DNA of 15,735 bases from an uncultured Collinsella sp. (GCA_937969105.1 CALBUZ010000203.1:1-15735), one strand, 5' to 3'. Shown: positions 6,919 through 15,174, counted from the stretch's first letter. Program-made: numbers and translations. Notes: a model not told the origin generated them from the sequence alone.

Positions 6919-8067
6919 ATGAGTAAGAAAGAATGCATCGCGATGCTCCTCGCAGGAGGACAGGGCAGCCGATTGGGGGCACTTACCCAAAAGATCGCCA
7001 AGCCGGCGGTTAGCTTTGGTGGCAAGTTCCGCATTATCGACTTTTCGCTGTCCAACTGCTCCAACTCGGGTATCGACACGGTGGGCGTTCTGACGCAGTA
7101 TCGTCCCTACCTGCTGCATGCCTATGTGGGCTCCGGCGAGGCGTGGGATCTGGACAGCCGCGATGGTGGCGTGTCTATCCTGCCGCCGTACGAGACGCAG
7201 ACCGGCGGCGCATGGTATGCGGGCACGGCCGACGCCATTACGCAGAACCTGGACTACATCAAGGCCAACGACCCCAAGTACGTCCTGATTCTTTCGGGCG
7301 ACCACCTGTATCGCATGGACTACCGCAAGATGCTCAAGACACACATTGAGAACAACGCCGACCTCACGGTGAGCGTTATGCCCGTGCCGTGGGAGGAGGC
7401 TAGCCGCTTTGGCATCCTGACCACCGACCCCGAGGACGGCCGCATCACCAAGTTTACCGAGAAGCCCGATAAGCCCGATTCGAACCTCGCGTCCATGGGC
7501 ATCTACATCTTCTCGGCAGACGTGCTGATCGAGGCGCTCGAGGAGGACGCTCTGGACCAGCGCTCGAGCCACGACTTTGGCAAGGACATCATCCCCAAGC
7601 TGCTCGGCGAGGGCAAGCGCCTGTACAGCTACGAGTTCAACGGCTTTTGGAAAGATGTTGGTACCATCGCCAGCTTCCACGAGACCTCGATGGACCTGCT
7701 GGGCAACAACCCCGAGTTCGATCTGTTCGACAAGAGCTTCCCCATCATGTCCAACATCACCACGCGTCCGCCGCACTACATTGGCCCGGACGGCCGCCTG
7801 GACGACTGCCTGGTCTCCAACGGCTGCAAAATCTACGGCACCGCTCGCCACTCGATCCTGTCGACCGATGTCATCATCGAGGAGCGCGCCGTGGTCGAGG
7901 ACTCCGTGCTGCTGCCGGGTGCGCACGTTAAGAGCGGCGCGCACATCTGCCGCGCTATTTTGGGCGAGAACTCCACGGTCGAAGAGGGCGTGAAGCTCGG
8001 CTCTGTCGATACCACCAAGGATACGGCCGTCATTGGAAATGACGTCGTTATCGGGAAGGGGGAATGA
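6919..8067 (+). CDS. glgC: Glucose-1-phosphate adenylyltransferase, catalytic subunit GlgC
   Basis: GlgC makes ADP-glucose from glucose-1-phosphate and ATP, the committed step of bacterial glycogen synthesis. The 382-residue protein has the nucleotide-binding loop [14 protein letters not shown] (residues 10-23), [20 protein letters not shown], the metal-binding GDHLYRMDY, and the glucose-1-phosphate-binding [20 protein letters not shown]-terminal left-handed beta-helix of hexapeptide repeats ends in [17 protein letters not shown] 6919 has AGAAGGAG 6 bases upstream. It is followed after 4 bases by glgD, whose ribosome site lies in the end of glgC, so the two are probably translated as a coupled pair and assemble together, as in GlgCD systems of Bacillota. 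Confidence 0.97.
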   Translation: MSKKECIAMLLAGGQGSRLGALTQKIAKPAVSFGGKFRIIDFSLSNCSNSGIDTVGVLTQYRPYLLHAYVGSGEAWDLDSRDGGVSILPPYETQTGGAWYAGTADAITQNLDYIKANDPKYVLILSGDHLYRMDYRKMLKTHIENNADLTVSVMPVPWEEASRFGILTTDPEDGRITKFTEKPDKPDSNLASMGIYIFSADVLIEALEEDALDQRSSHDFGKDIIPKLLGEGKRLYSYEFNGFWKDVGTIASFHETSMDLLGNNPEFDLFDKSFPIMSNITTRPPHYIGPDGRLDDCLVSNGCKIYGTARHSILSTDVIIEERAVVEDSVLLPGAHVKSGAHICRAILGENSTVEEGVKLGSVDTTKDTAVIGNDVVIGKGE

Positions 8068-8071
8068 TCCG

Positions 8072-9199
8072 ATGATCAATCGCAAGGCCATCGGTTATAT
8101 CACCGCTAACTACTCTTCGACCTACGGCAGCGTGCTGCTCAAGGACCGTCCCATCGCGTCCGTTCCGTTTTTGGGCCGCTACCGCCTGATCGACTTCCCG
8201 CTGTCCAACATGATGAATGCCGGCATCAAGACCGTCGGCGTTGTCATGCCGGGCAACTACCGCTCGCTGATCGATCACGTGGGCTCGGGCAAGGACTGGG
8301 GCCTGGACCGCAAGAAGGGCGGCCTGTTCATGGTGCCCGGCAACGCGTATGGCACCACCAAGGGCGGCATGCGCTTCCTGCTGCGCGACATCATCTCCAA
8401 CAAGACGCTGTTCCAGCGCTCGGATAAGCCCTATGTCGTGATGATGGGCACCAACATCATCTTTAACATGGACCTCAACACCATCATCGACGCGCACGAG
8501 AACTCCGGTGCCCAGATGACCGTTGTGTACTGCAAGGCCACGCGCAACGTCGATGACGAGACCAAGCTGCAGATCAACGAGAACGGCCGCCTGACGGGCG
8601 TGAGCGCCGGTGTCGTGTACGGCGACAACGCCTCTATGGACTGCTGCATCGTCAACCGCGAGACGCTGCTTGAGATCATCGACCACTACCAGGCCGCCGA
8701 CTATCTGGACCTGCTCGAGGCACTCCAGGGCGACTTTGGCAACATCGACGTGTGCAGCTACGAATACAAGGGCGAGGTCGTGGGCGTGTTTAGCGAGAAG
8801 TCGCTGTATCGCCGCAGCATGGACCTGCTCGACCAGACCGTGGCCGACCAGCTCTTTGACCCCGAGCGCCCGATCCTGACCAAGGCACACGACGTGCCGC
8901 CTTCGCGCTATGCGACCGGCAGCCACGCGTGCAACTCGATCATCTCGGCCGGCTGCATCATCAAGGGCACCGTGCGCAACTCGATCCTGTCGCGCGGCGT
9001 TGTGGTTGAGGAAGGCGCCTCGGTGACCAACTCGATCATCAACCAGAGCTGCATCATCAAGAGCGGCGCCCGCGTTGAGAATGCCATCCTGGACAAGAAC
9101 AACGTGGTTCCCACCAACACCGAGCTTCGTGGCACGCCCGAGAACATCCTGGTGCTGGGCAAGGCTCCGTTAACTTCCGATACCACCATCGTACGTTAA
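8072..9199 (+). CDS. glgD: Glucose-1-phosphate adenylyltransferase-like subunit GlgD
   Basis: This 375-residue GlgC paralogue keeps the nucleotidyltransferase fold (FLGRYRLIDFPLSNMMNAGIK) and a C-terminal beta-helix (NSIISAGCIIKGTVRNSILS). It has lost the catalytic loop: the start reads GYITANYSSTYGSVLL instead of AGGxGSRL, and GDHLYRMDY is replaced by GTNIIFNMD. In Geobacillus, GlgD associates with GlgC and stimulates it; the same non-catalytic partner role is inferred here. I chose ATG 8072 because GGAAGGGGGA lies 8 bases upstream; an in-frame start at 8033 would overlap the end of glgC and has no support. This gene is typical of Bacillota and notable in a lineage of actinobacterial type. 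Confidence 0.94.
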   Translation: MINRKAIGYITANYSSTYGSVLLKDRPIASVPFLGRYRLIDFPLSNMMNAGIKTVGVVMPGNYRSLIDHVGSGKDWGLDRKKGGLFMVPGNAYGTTKGGMRFLLRDIISNKTLFQRSDKPYVVMMGTNIIFNMDLNTIIDAHENSGAQMTVVYCKATRNVDDETKLQINENGRLTGVSAGVVYGDNASMDCCIVNRETLLEIIDHYQAADYLDLLEALQGDFGNIDVCSYEYKGEVVGVFSEKSLYRRSMDLLDQTVADQLFDPERPILTKAHDVPPSRYATGSHACNSIISAGCIIKGTVRNSILSRGVVVEEGASVTNSIINQSCIIKSGARVENAILDKNNVVPTNTELRGTPENILVLGKAPLTSDTTIVR

Positions 9200-9230
9200 C
9201 GTTGGCACCGCAACATCGCTCGTAACATGT

Positions 9231-9266
9231 AGAATAGCCGCCCGGTTTGCGCCAGGCGGCTATTCT
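9231..9266 (+). other. Intercistronic hairpin before glgA
   Basis: AGAATAGCCGCC (9231-9242) and GGCGGCTATTCT (9255-9266) form a perfect 12-bp stem with a 12-base loop, 22 bases before the glgA start and just ahead of its ribosome site. There is no T-run. It may set glgA mRNA stability or its expression relative to glgD. Confidence 0.6.
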
Positions 9267-9288
9267 CGAATAGCAACAGGGAGACAAT

Positions 9289-11658
9289 ATGGCAGATTCC
9301 AGCAAAAAGATGCAGATCGTGTTTGCCTCGGCCGAGTGCGCACCGTTTGTAAAGACCGGTGGCCTGGGTGACGTGGCGGGCTCGCTGCCTGCGGCGCTTG
9401 TGCGCGCCGGCGCCGAGGTCATCGTGATGGTGCCCAAGTACGCCACCATCAAGGACGAATACAAGGCGCAAATGGAGCACTTTGCCGACTTTTACGTTAG
9501 CCTGGGCTGGCGCAATGAGTACTGCGGGCTGGAGAAGCTCGAGCGCGACGGCGTCACGTATATGTTCATCGACAACGAGCGCTACTTTGCGCGCGACTAT
9601 CCGTACGGCTTCTTTGATGACGGCGAGCGCTTTGCGTTCTTCTCCAAAGCCATCACCGAGAGCCTGCAGCACCTGCCGGCCGGTTTTGAGTGCGACATCC
9701 TGCACTGCAACGACTGGCAGACGGCACTGGCGCCCGTGTTCTTGCGCGAGTTCTACCAGGGCCTGCCGCTGTACGACCGCGTCAAGACCGTGTTCTCGAT
9801 CCACAACGTGGCGTTCCAGGGCCAGTTTAGCGACACCGTGATGGAGGACATCCTGGGCGTGGCGCACATTCCGGCAGCCGCCTCGCAGCTGCGTTGCGAC
9901 GCCTGCAGCATCAACTACATGCTGGGCGCGCTGCGCTATGCCGACGCTATCACCACGGTGAGCCCCACCTATGCCAACGAGATCCAGACGCCCGAGTTTG
10001 GCGAGGGCCTGGACGGTGTGCTGCGCGAGCGCTCTTATGCGCTGCAGGGCATTTTGAACGGTATTGACGTGGCGGGCTTTGACCCCGCGACCGACAAGCG
10101 CATTGCCGCCAACTACAACGTAGAGGACCGTTCCGGCAAGGCCGTGTGCAAGGCCAAGCTTCAGGAAGAGCTGGGGCTCGAGGTTCGCGACGACCGTCCG
10201 CTCATGGTGATGGTCACGCGCCTGACGCGTCAGAAGGGCCTGGACCTGGTCATGTACGCGCTCGACCGCATCCTGGCCGGCGGCGTGCAGGTGGCGGTGC
10301 TGGGCACCGGCGACCGCGACTACGAGGACGGACTGCGCTACTTCCAGGACAAGTACCCCGGCACCATGGCCGCACGCATCGAGTTCGATCCTGCGCTGTC
10401 GCAGCGTATGTATGCCGCCGCCGATATGTTCCTGATGCCTTCGAAGTTTGAGCCCTGCGGCCTGTCGCAGATCATCGCCATGCGCTACGGCACCCTGCCC
10501 ATCGTGCGCGAGACCGGTGGTCTGAAGGACACCGTGATCCCGTATAACGAGTTTACCGGCGAGGGCACGGGCTTCTCGTTTAGCAACTTTAACGGCGACG
10601 AGATGGGCGACGCCGTGTTCCGCGCGGCACGCCTGTTCTGGGACAACCGCGATGCCTGGAACCAGCTGGTCACGCAGGCCATGAGCCAGGACTTTAGCTG
10701 GACGCGCTCGGCCGACAAGTATCTGGACCTGTACTTCTTTATGCACCCGGAGATCGAGCGCCCGGCGGCGGTTGCCGACGAGCCTGTGGTTGTGGCCGAG
10801 AAGGCTGCGGTCGAGCCCAAGGTTGTGCCCGAGCCCGAGCCCAAGGCCGAGCCGATTGTTGAGGCTCCCGCTGCTGCCGAGGAGCCCAAGGCTGAGGAAA
10901 AGCCGGTTGAGGCTGAATCTGAGATGAAGGCTGAAGCAGCTCCCGAGGCTGAGGCTAAGCCGACTGCAAAGCCTGCCGCCAAGAAGACCACGACGCGCAA
11001 GACGACGGCTAAGAAGGCTACGACGACTAAGACCGCTGCGGCAAAGACGACTGCTGCCAAGACAACGACGACGCGTAAGCGCACGACCGCCGCTGCCAAG
11101 AAGGCCGCCGGGGCCGAGGCAGCCTCCGAGGTAAAGGCCGAGACCGCGGTCGAGGCCAAGCCCGCGTCAAAGGCTCCGGCCAAGACTGCAGCAAAGAAGA
11201 CGACCGCGACTAAGAGCACGACCGCCAAGAAGGCTACAGCTACGAAAGCGACGGCTACCAAGACCACTACAAAGAAAGCTGCCCCCAAGGCAGCCGCAAA
11301 GCCGGCCGCCAAGGTCGAGGAGACGCCTGCCGAGTCCAAGGCGGAGGCAGCCGTCGAGGCCAAGCCCGCCGCCAAGACCACCACGCGCAAGCGCACGACG
11401 TCAGCCAAGAAGACCACGGCAAAGGCCGCAACTCCCAAGGCAGAGACTAAGCCCGCTGCTGCCAAAGAGGAGCCCAAGGCCGAGGTAAAGGCCAAGCCGG
11501 CGGCGAAGGCCGCCGAGGTCAAGGCCGCCCCGAAGGCAGAGGCTAAGCCCGAGCCCGCCAAGGAGACCCCGGTCTCCCCCGCCGCTCCAGCAGCGGAAAA
11601 GGCCCCGACCAAGAAGACCTCCGTCCGCAAGGCAACGGCCACTCGCAAGCGCCGCTAG
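9289..11658 (+). CDS. glgA: Glycogen synthase GlgA (GT5) with about 300-residue lysine-rich C-terminal extension
   Basis: GlgA transfers glucose from ADP-glucose to the growing alpha-1,4 chain. Residues 1 to about 485 are a complete GT5 enzyme: the ADP-glucose-binding KTGGLGDVAGSLPAAL (Lys at residue 22), HCNDWQTAL at 139-147, VMVTRLTRQKGLDLV, VLGTGDRDYED, and MPSKFEPCGLSQIIAMRYG with the catalytic Glu near residue 388, then RETGGLKDTV. The family normally ends near 480. Here about 300 more residues follow: first Glu/Pro/Ala-rich, then alternating Lys/Thr/Arg-rich and Glu/Ala-rich blocks ending in ATRKRR. ATG 9289 has AGGGAG 5 bases upstream. Last gene of the operon, followed by a terminator. 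The enzyme call is secure; the tail has no recognised domain. Confidence 0.97.
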   Translation: MADSSKKMQIVFASAECAPFVKTGGLGDVAGSLPAALVRAGAEVIVMVPKYATIKDEYKAQMEHFADFYVSLGWRNEYCGLEKLERDGVTYMFIDNERYFARDYPYGFFDDGERFAFFSKAITESLQHLPAGFECDILHCNDWQTALAPVFLREFYQGLPLYDRVKTVFSIHNVAFQGQFSDTVMEDILGVAHIPAAASQLRCDACSINYMLGALRYADAITTVSPTYANEIQTPEFGEGLDGVLRERSYALQGILNGIDVAGFDPATDKRIAANYNVEDRSGKAVCKAKLQEELGLEVRDDRPLMVMVTRLTRQKGLDLVMYALDRILAGGVQVAVLGTGDRDYEDGLRYFQDKYPGTMAARIEFDPALSQRMYAAADMFLMPSKFEPCGLSQIIAMRYGTLPIVRETGGLKDTVIPYNEFTGEGTGFSFSNFNGDEMGDAVFRAARLFWDNRDAWNQLVTQAMSQDFSWTRSADKYLDLYFFMHPEIERPAAVADEPVVVAEKAAVEPKVVPEPEPKAEPIVEAPAAAEEPKAEEKPVEAESEMKAEAAPEAEAKPTAKPAAKKTTTRKTTAKKATTTKTAAAKTTAAKTTTTRKRTTAAAKKAAGAEAASEVKAETAVEAKPASKAPAKTAAKKTTATKSTTAKKATATKATATKTTTKKAAPKAAAKPAAKVEETPAESKAEAAVEAKPAAKTTTRKRTTSAKKTTAKAATPKAETKPAAAKEEPKAEVKAKPAAKAAEVKAAPKAEAKPEPAKETPVSPAAPAAEKAPTKKTSVRKATATRKRR
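10760..11655 (+). other. Low-complexity acidic/basic block tail of GlgA
   Basis: From about residue 491 the protein has almost no aromatic or large aliphatic residues. Residues about 491-560 are rich in Glu, Pro, Val and Ala. From 565 to about 608 it becomes Lys/Thr/Arg-rich (KKTTTRKTTAKK, TTTTRKRTTAAAKK). Short Glu/Ala stretches then alternate with Lys-rich ones (TTTRKRTTSAKKTTAK) to the ATRKRR end. TRKRTT occurs twice. The codons are mostly AAG, GCC and ACG, so the DNA itself is low complexity. The frame stays open throughout and ends in one stop, arguing for a real translated region. Confidence 0.9.
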
Positions 11659-11695
11659 CCCACAGACGATCTAAACCCTAATCAAAACCCTAAAC

Positions 11696-11724
11696 AAGGG
11701 GCGCTCCAACCGGGCGCCCCTTTT
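11696..11724 (+). terminator. Rho-independent terminator of the glg operon
   Basis: GGGGCGC (11698-11704) pairs with GCGCCCC (11714-11720) around a 9-base loop, flanked by AA before and TTTT after. It lies 38 bases after the glgA stop and separates the operon from the debranching gene. Confidence 0.9.
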
Positions 11725-11735
11725 CTGTAGATAGT

Positions 11736-11779
11736 TGGTAAAACGATTTTCTAGGACAACCGTTCGCCGATGGTAAACG
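11736..11779 (+). promoter_or_regulatory. Operator-like sites TGGTAAAACG and TGGTAAACG upstream of the debranching gene
   Basis: TGGTAAAACG at 11736-11745 is identical to the - strand site at 1706-1715, and TGGTAAACG (11771-11779) extends the shorter site at 1685. Both lie upstream of the predicted promoter of the GH13-GH77 gene. The shared motif links this gene to the glg/HAD region. Confidence 0.52.
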
Positions 11780-11781
11780 GA

Positions 11782-11822
11782 TGTTGTTTATACACCCTGT
11801 GTACAACAGATATACTTATAAC
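11782..11822 (+). promoter_or_regulatory. Candidate promoter of the GH13-GH77 gene
   Basis: TATACT (11811-11816) is a good -10; TATAAC (11817-11822) is an alternative. The -35 at 17-base spacing (TTATAC, 11788-11793) is poor, which fits either an activator or a start elsewhere. TGTTGT (11782-11787) and ACAACA (11803-11808) form an inverted repeat across the promoter. The transcript would have a leader of about 55 bases. Confidence 0.4.
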
Positions 11823-11877
11823 CTGTGCGTAAAACCCATGGCCCGCAGGCCGTGATTCTATTGAACTGGACCGTACT

Positions 11878-14800
11878 ATGAGATTGATTCATAACAGCCG
11901 CCTACCGCAGTTTCGCACTCCGTTTGGCGCTGTGACCACTGGAACTTCCGTTGCACTCTCGGTGATTTTGGAGGATGCCGATCCCAACCAGGCAACACTC
12001 ACCCTGCGCACCTGGGTCGATGAAGTCGGCGAGACCCTGATCCCGATGGAGCACGAGGGCGATGGCATTTTTACCGGCGAGCTCAAATGCGCTAACCCGT
12101 GTCTTGTGTGGTACAGCTTTATCTGCAATATCGAAGGTCAGCCCGAGGTTCGCCTGGGCGCGCCGCAAGGCCGTACCGGCGGCGAGGGCGTAACCTATGA
12201 CCACGCCGAGGTGCCGTCCTTCCAGATTACCGTCTACAAGCACCGCGAGAACCGACCCACCTGGTACGAGCGTGGCATGGTCTACCAAATCTTCCCCGAC
12301 CGCTACGCCCGTGACGAGCATTGGCGCGAGCGCACAATGGCCCAACTCGAAAAACCGCGCAAGGGCATTCAGCGCCGGATGGTCGAGGACTGGAACGAGC
12401 CGCCCGTGTACGAGCGCGCCGAGGACGGCTCCATCAAGACCTGGGACTTCTACGGCGGATCGCTCAAGGGCATTCAGGAAGACCTGCCCCGCATCGCCGA
12501 GCTGGGCTTTACGGCAATCTATCTCAACCCCATCTTTGAAGCCGCGAGCAACCACCGCTACGACACGGCCGACTACACCAAGATCGACCCGATCCTGGGC
12601 ACTGAGCAGGACTTTACCGAGCTGTGCCAGGCAGCCGAGAAGCTGGGCATCTCCATCATCCTGGACGGCGTCTTCAACCACACGGGCGACGACTCGATCT
12701 ATTTCAACCGCTACGGCAACTACCCCGGCGTGGGGGCCTGGCAGAGCGAGGATTCGCCGTGGCGCGATGCGTTTACCTTCCACGAGGACGGCTCGTACGA
12801 CTGCTGGTGGGGCGTGGGCAATATGCCGGCCATCAACGAGAAGTCCGAGCTGGTGCGCGAGAGGCTCCTGGGCAAGGACGGCGTGATCCGCAAATGGCTG
12901 CGCGCCGGTGCCCATGGTTGGCGCTTGGACGTCGCTGACGAGCTTTCTGACGACTTCCTGGCCCAGATCAAGAAGGCCGTACTTGCCGAAAAGCCTGACG
13001 CACTGTTGCTCGGCGAAGTCTGGGAAGACGCCTCCAACAAGATTAGTTACGGCCATCTGCGCCGCTACCTGCAGGGCTCCGAGCTGGACTCTGCTATGGA
13101 CTATCCCTTCCGCGACATGGTCATCGGCTTTTTGATGGGCTACAAGAACGCCTACCAGGCAGCCGAGGATATCGAGACCCTGCGCGAAAACTACCCGAGC
13201 GAGGCATTGTCCTGCGCGCTCAATCTGCTTTCGAGCCACGACCGTCCGCGCATCATCTCGGTACTCGGCGGCGGCCCCGACGAGTCGCAGCTGCCCGAGT
13301 GCGAGCGCAGCAAATGGCGCCTGGACGAGAACTCGATGGGCCTGGCCAAGAGCCGTTTTTGGCTCGCCACGCTCATGCAGATGACCTTCCCCGGCGTGCC
13401 TTCGATCTACTACGGCGACGAGTACGGCCTGGAGGGCCTTACCGATCCGGGCAACCGCCGCACCTTGCCGACCAAGGACCAACTGCACGACTTCGACACG
13501 CTGGCTATTGTCAAGAACGCCTCCGCCGTACGCCGCGCACTGCCATTTATGATCGACGGCGAAATCAAGGCCTTCGCACTCAACGACGAGGTGCTGGCCT
13601 ACAACCGCACGGGCAAGAATGGCGAGTGCGCGACGGTTATCATCAACCGAAGCCTGCGCAATTCGCGCCGCGTGACGATTCCGGCGCTCGACGAATGTGC
13701 GAGTGACGTGATCAGCGGTCACGAATGCGAGATCCACAACGGTACGGTCACGCTCGATCTGTATCCGCTGGGCTCTTCGATCATCTATCACCATGCCGAG
13801 CAGCGCCTGCAGGAGCCGCTCGATCACGGCGCGGGCGTCGTGTGCCACATCACGTCGGTGCCCACCGACGACGGCAAGCCCGGTACGATTGGTGCGCCCA
13901 CGCGTCGCTTTATCAACCACCTGGCCGCTATGGGTATGCGCTACTGGCAGGTTCTGCCTGTCAACCCGACGGACTTCTTCCGCTCCCCTTACGCTGGGCC
14001 TTCGGCCTTTGCGGGCAATATTGACCTGCTGCCCGAGAGCCAAGAGGAGCTGGCGGCCGACTTTGAGACTTGGAAGGCCCGTGGCGGCGAGGATGCAGAC
14101 CCGCTCTACACGGCGTTTAAGCATCGCAACGCCGATTGGCTCGAGAAGTACTGCGTCTACATGGCTGTCAAGAAGCACTTTGAGGGCGAGTCGCGCCACG
14201 ATTGGCCGGCGGATGTCGCCCGCTACAACGAGCATCTGATCGACGACAAGCGCTTCCACGACGAGGCCGAGCTGCAGGCGTTTATGCAGTATCGCTTTGA
14301 CCTGGCCTGGTGCGAGCTCATGAACTATGCGCACAAGAAGGGCATCGAGGTCATCGGCGACATTCCTATGTATGTTTCGGACGATTCGGCCGATGCGTGG
14401 AGCGAGCCCGAGAACTTCTTGCTGTCCGATACCGGCAAGGCGATTGAGATTTCTGGCGCGCCGCCCGACAATTTTGCGCCCGAGGGCCAGGTGTGGGGCA
14501 ACCCCACCTTCCGTTGGGATCACATGAAAGAGAACGGCTACCGCTGGTGGATGGACCGCCTGCGTCGCGCGTTCTCGCTCTACGACCGTGTGCGCCTGGA
14601 CCACTTCCTGGGATTCCACAGCTACTTTAGCATTCCCGCAGGCAAGGCCTGCGCCGACGGCCGCTGGCTGGCGGGTCCGGGCAAAGACCTGTTCCAGACT
14701 GCCTATGACGAGCTGGGGCCGCTCAACTTTATCGCCGAGGACCTGGGCTACCTGACGCCCGGCGTTCGCGCCATGGCTTCGACCTGCGGCTTCCCCGGTA

Positions 14801-15174
14801 TGGACGTGCTGGAGTTTAGCGATTACGACGTCCGAAACGGCGTGTATCCCACGCCGGGCAAGATTCTGTACACCTCGACGCACGACACGTCGACGCTCGC
14901 CGGTTGGTGCACGCGCTCCTTTGCAGGCGGCGACGAACCGAGCGGTGTTGAGGTGGCGGCCAAGCTGATGGGCGACGCGCTGGCAAGCGACGCTCCCCTG
15001 GTGATGATGCCGCTGCAGGATATTCTGGGGCTAGGCGACGATGCACGCATGAACGTGCCGGGCGTGGCCACGGGCAACTGGACGTGGCAGGCCGATGAGG
15101 CCGACGTTGCGGCCGCCGAGCGCAAAACTGCACAGCTCTTGCGCAACACCCATAGATTCTGGGGCGAAGCGTGA
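11878..15174 (+). CDS. malQ: Two-enzyme debranching protein: GH13 (neopullulanase/GlgX-like) fused to GH77 4-alpha-glucanotransferase
   Basis: A 1098-residue cytoplasmic enzyme with no signal peptide. Residues 1 to about 125 look like an N-terminal beta-sandwich of CBM34 type. A GH13 barrel follows: MVYQIFPDRY, region I DGVFNH, nucleophile Asp 351 (GWRLDVADE), acid Glu 380 (LLGEVWED), Asp 455 (SSHDRPR). A beta domain ends near 640. From about 650 comes GH77: HITSVPTDDG, WQVLPVNPTD, SPYAGPSAFAGN, nucleophile Asp 908 (VRLDHFLGF), Glu 954 (IAEDLG) and Asp 1003 (STHDTST). All six catalytic residues are present. Together the domains could hydrolyse branched or limit dextrins and disproportionate maltodextrins, complementing GlgP. 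GH13 linkage specificity (alpha-1,6 versus alpha-1,4) cannot be read from sequence alone. The ATG at 11878 lacks a clear ribosome site. It is a separate transcription unit behind the glgA terminator. Confidence 0.94.
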   Translation: MRLIHNSRLPQFRTPFGAVTTGTSVALSVILEDADPNQATLTLRTWVDEVGETLIPMEHEGDGIFTGELKCANPCLVWYSFICNIEGQPEVRLGAPQGRTGGEGVTYDHAEVPSFQITVYKHRENRPTWYERGMVYQIFPDRYARDEHWRERTMAQLEKPRKGIQRRMVEDWNEPPVYERAEDGSIKTWDFYGGSLKGIQEDLPRIAELGFTAIYLNPIFEAASNHRYDTADYTKIDPILGTEQDFTELCQAAEKLGISIILDGVFNHTGDDSIYFNRYGNYPGVGAWQSEDSPWRDAFTFHEDGSYDCWWGVGNMPAINEKSELVRERLLGKDGVIRKWLRAGAHGWRLDVADELSDDFLAQIKKAVLAEKPDALLLGEVWEDASNKISYGHLRRYLQGSELDSAMDYPFRDMVIGFLMGYKNAYQAAEDIETLRENYPSEALSCALNLLSSHDRPRIISVLGGGPDESQLPECERSKWRLDENSMGLAKSRFWLATLMQMTFPGVPSIYYGDEYGLEGLTDPGNRRTLPTKDQLHDFDTLAIVKNASAVRRALPFMIDGEIKAFALNDEVLAYNRTGKNGECATVIINRSLRNSRRVTIPALDECASDVISGHECEIHNGTVTLDLYPLGSSIIYHHAEQRLQEPLDHGAGVVCHITSVPTDDGKPGTIGAPTRRFINHLAAMGMRYWQVLPVNPTDFFRSPYAGPSAFAGNIDLLPESQEELAADFETWKARGGEDADPLYTAFKHRNADWLEKYCVYMAVKKHFEGESRHDWPADVARYNEHLIDDKRFHDEAELQAFMQYRFDLAWCELMNYAHKKGIEVIGDIPMYVSDDSADAWSEPENFLLSDTGKAIEISGAPPDNFAPEGQVWGNPTFRWDHMKENGYRWWMDRLRRAFSLYDRVRLDHFLGFHSYFSIPAGKACADGRWLAGPGKDLFQTAYDELGPLNFIAEDLGYLTPGVRAMASTCGFPGMDVLEFSDYDVRNGVYPTPGKILYTSTHDTSTLAGWCTRSFAGGDEPSGVEVAAKLMGDALASDAPLVMMPLQDILGLGDDARMNVPGVATGNWTWQADEADVAAAERKTAQLLRNTHRFWGEA

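Noticed and set aside
9196..10746. Long antisense open frame opposite glgA, and similar ones opposite glgP, glgC and glgD
   Set aside because: Shadows of confidently identified genes, with no recognisable motifs.
10981..11655. Separate histone or DNA-binding protein gene fused by a lost stop, or a frameshift product
   Set aside because: The region continues the glgA frame without a new ribosome site or start, and the Glu/Pro/Ala linker leads into it smoothly. It is best read as a tail of GlgA.
11671..11695. Telomere-like CCCTAA repeats after glgA
   Set aside because: Only two imperfectly spaced units in an AT-rich spacer; no meaning as telomere sequence in a bacterial chromosome.
11796..11822. 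The partial palindrome TGTGTAC and repeated TATA steps as an origin or attachment site
   Set aside because: No DnaA-box cluster, integrase or tRNA nearby; a promoter explains the AT-rich stretch.
11902..14883. A 993-codon antisense open frame opposite the GH13-GH77 gene
   Set aside because: Same composition effect; no domains, no ribosome site, and all catalytic motifs are on the + strand.
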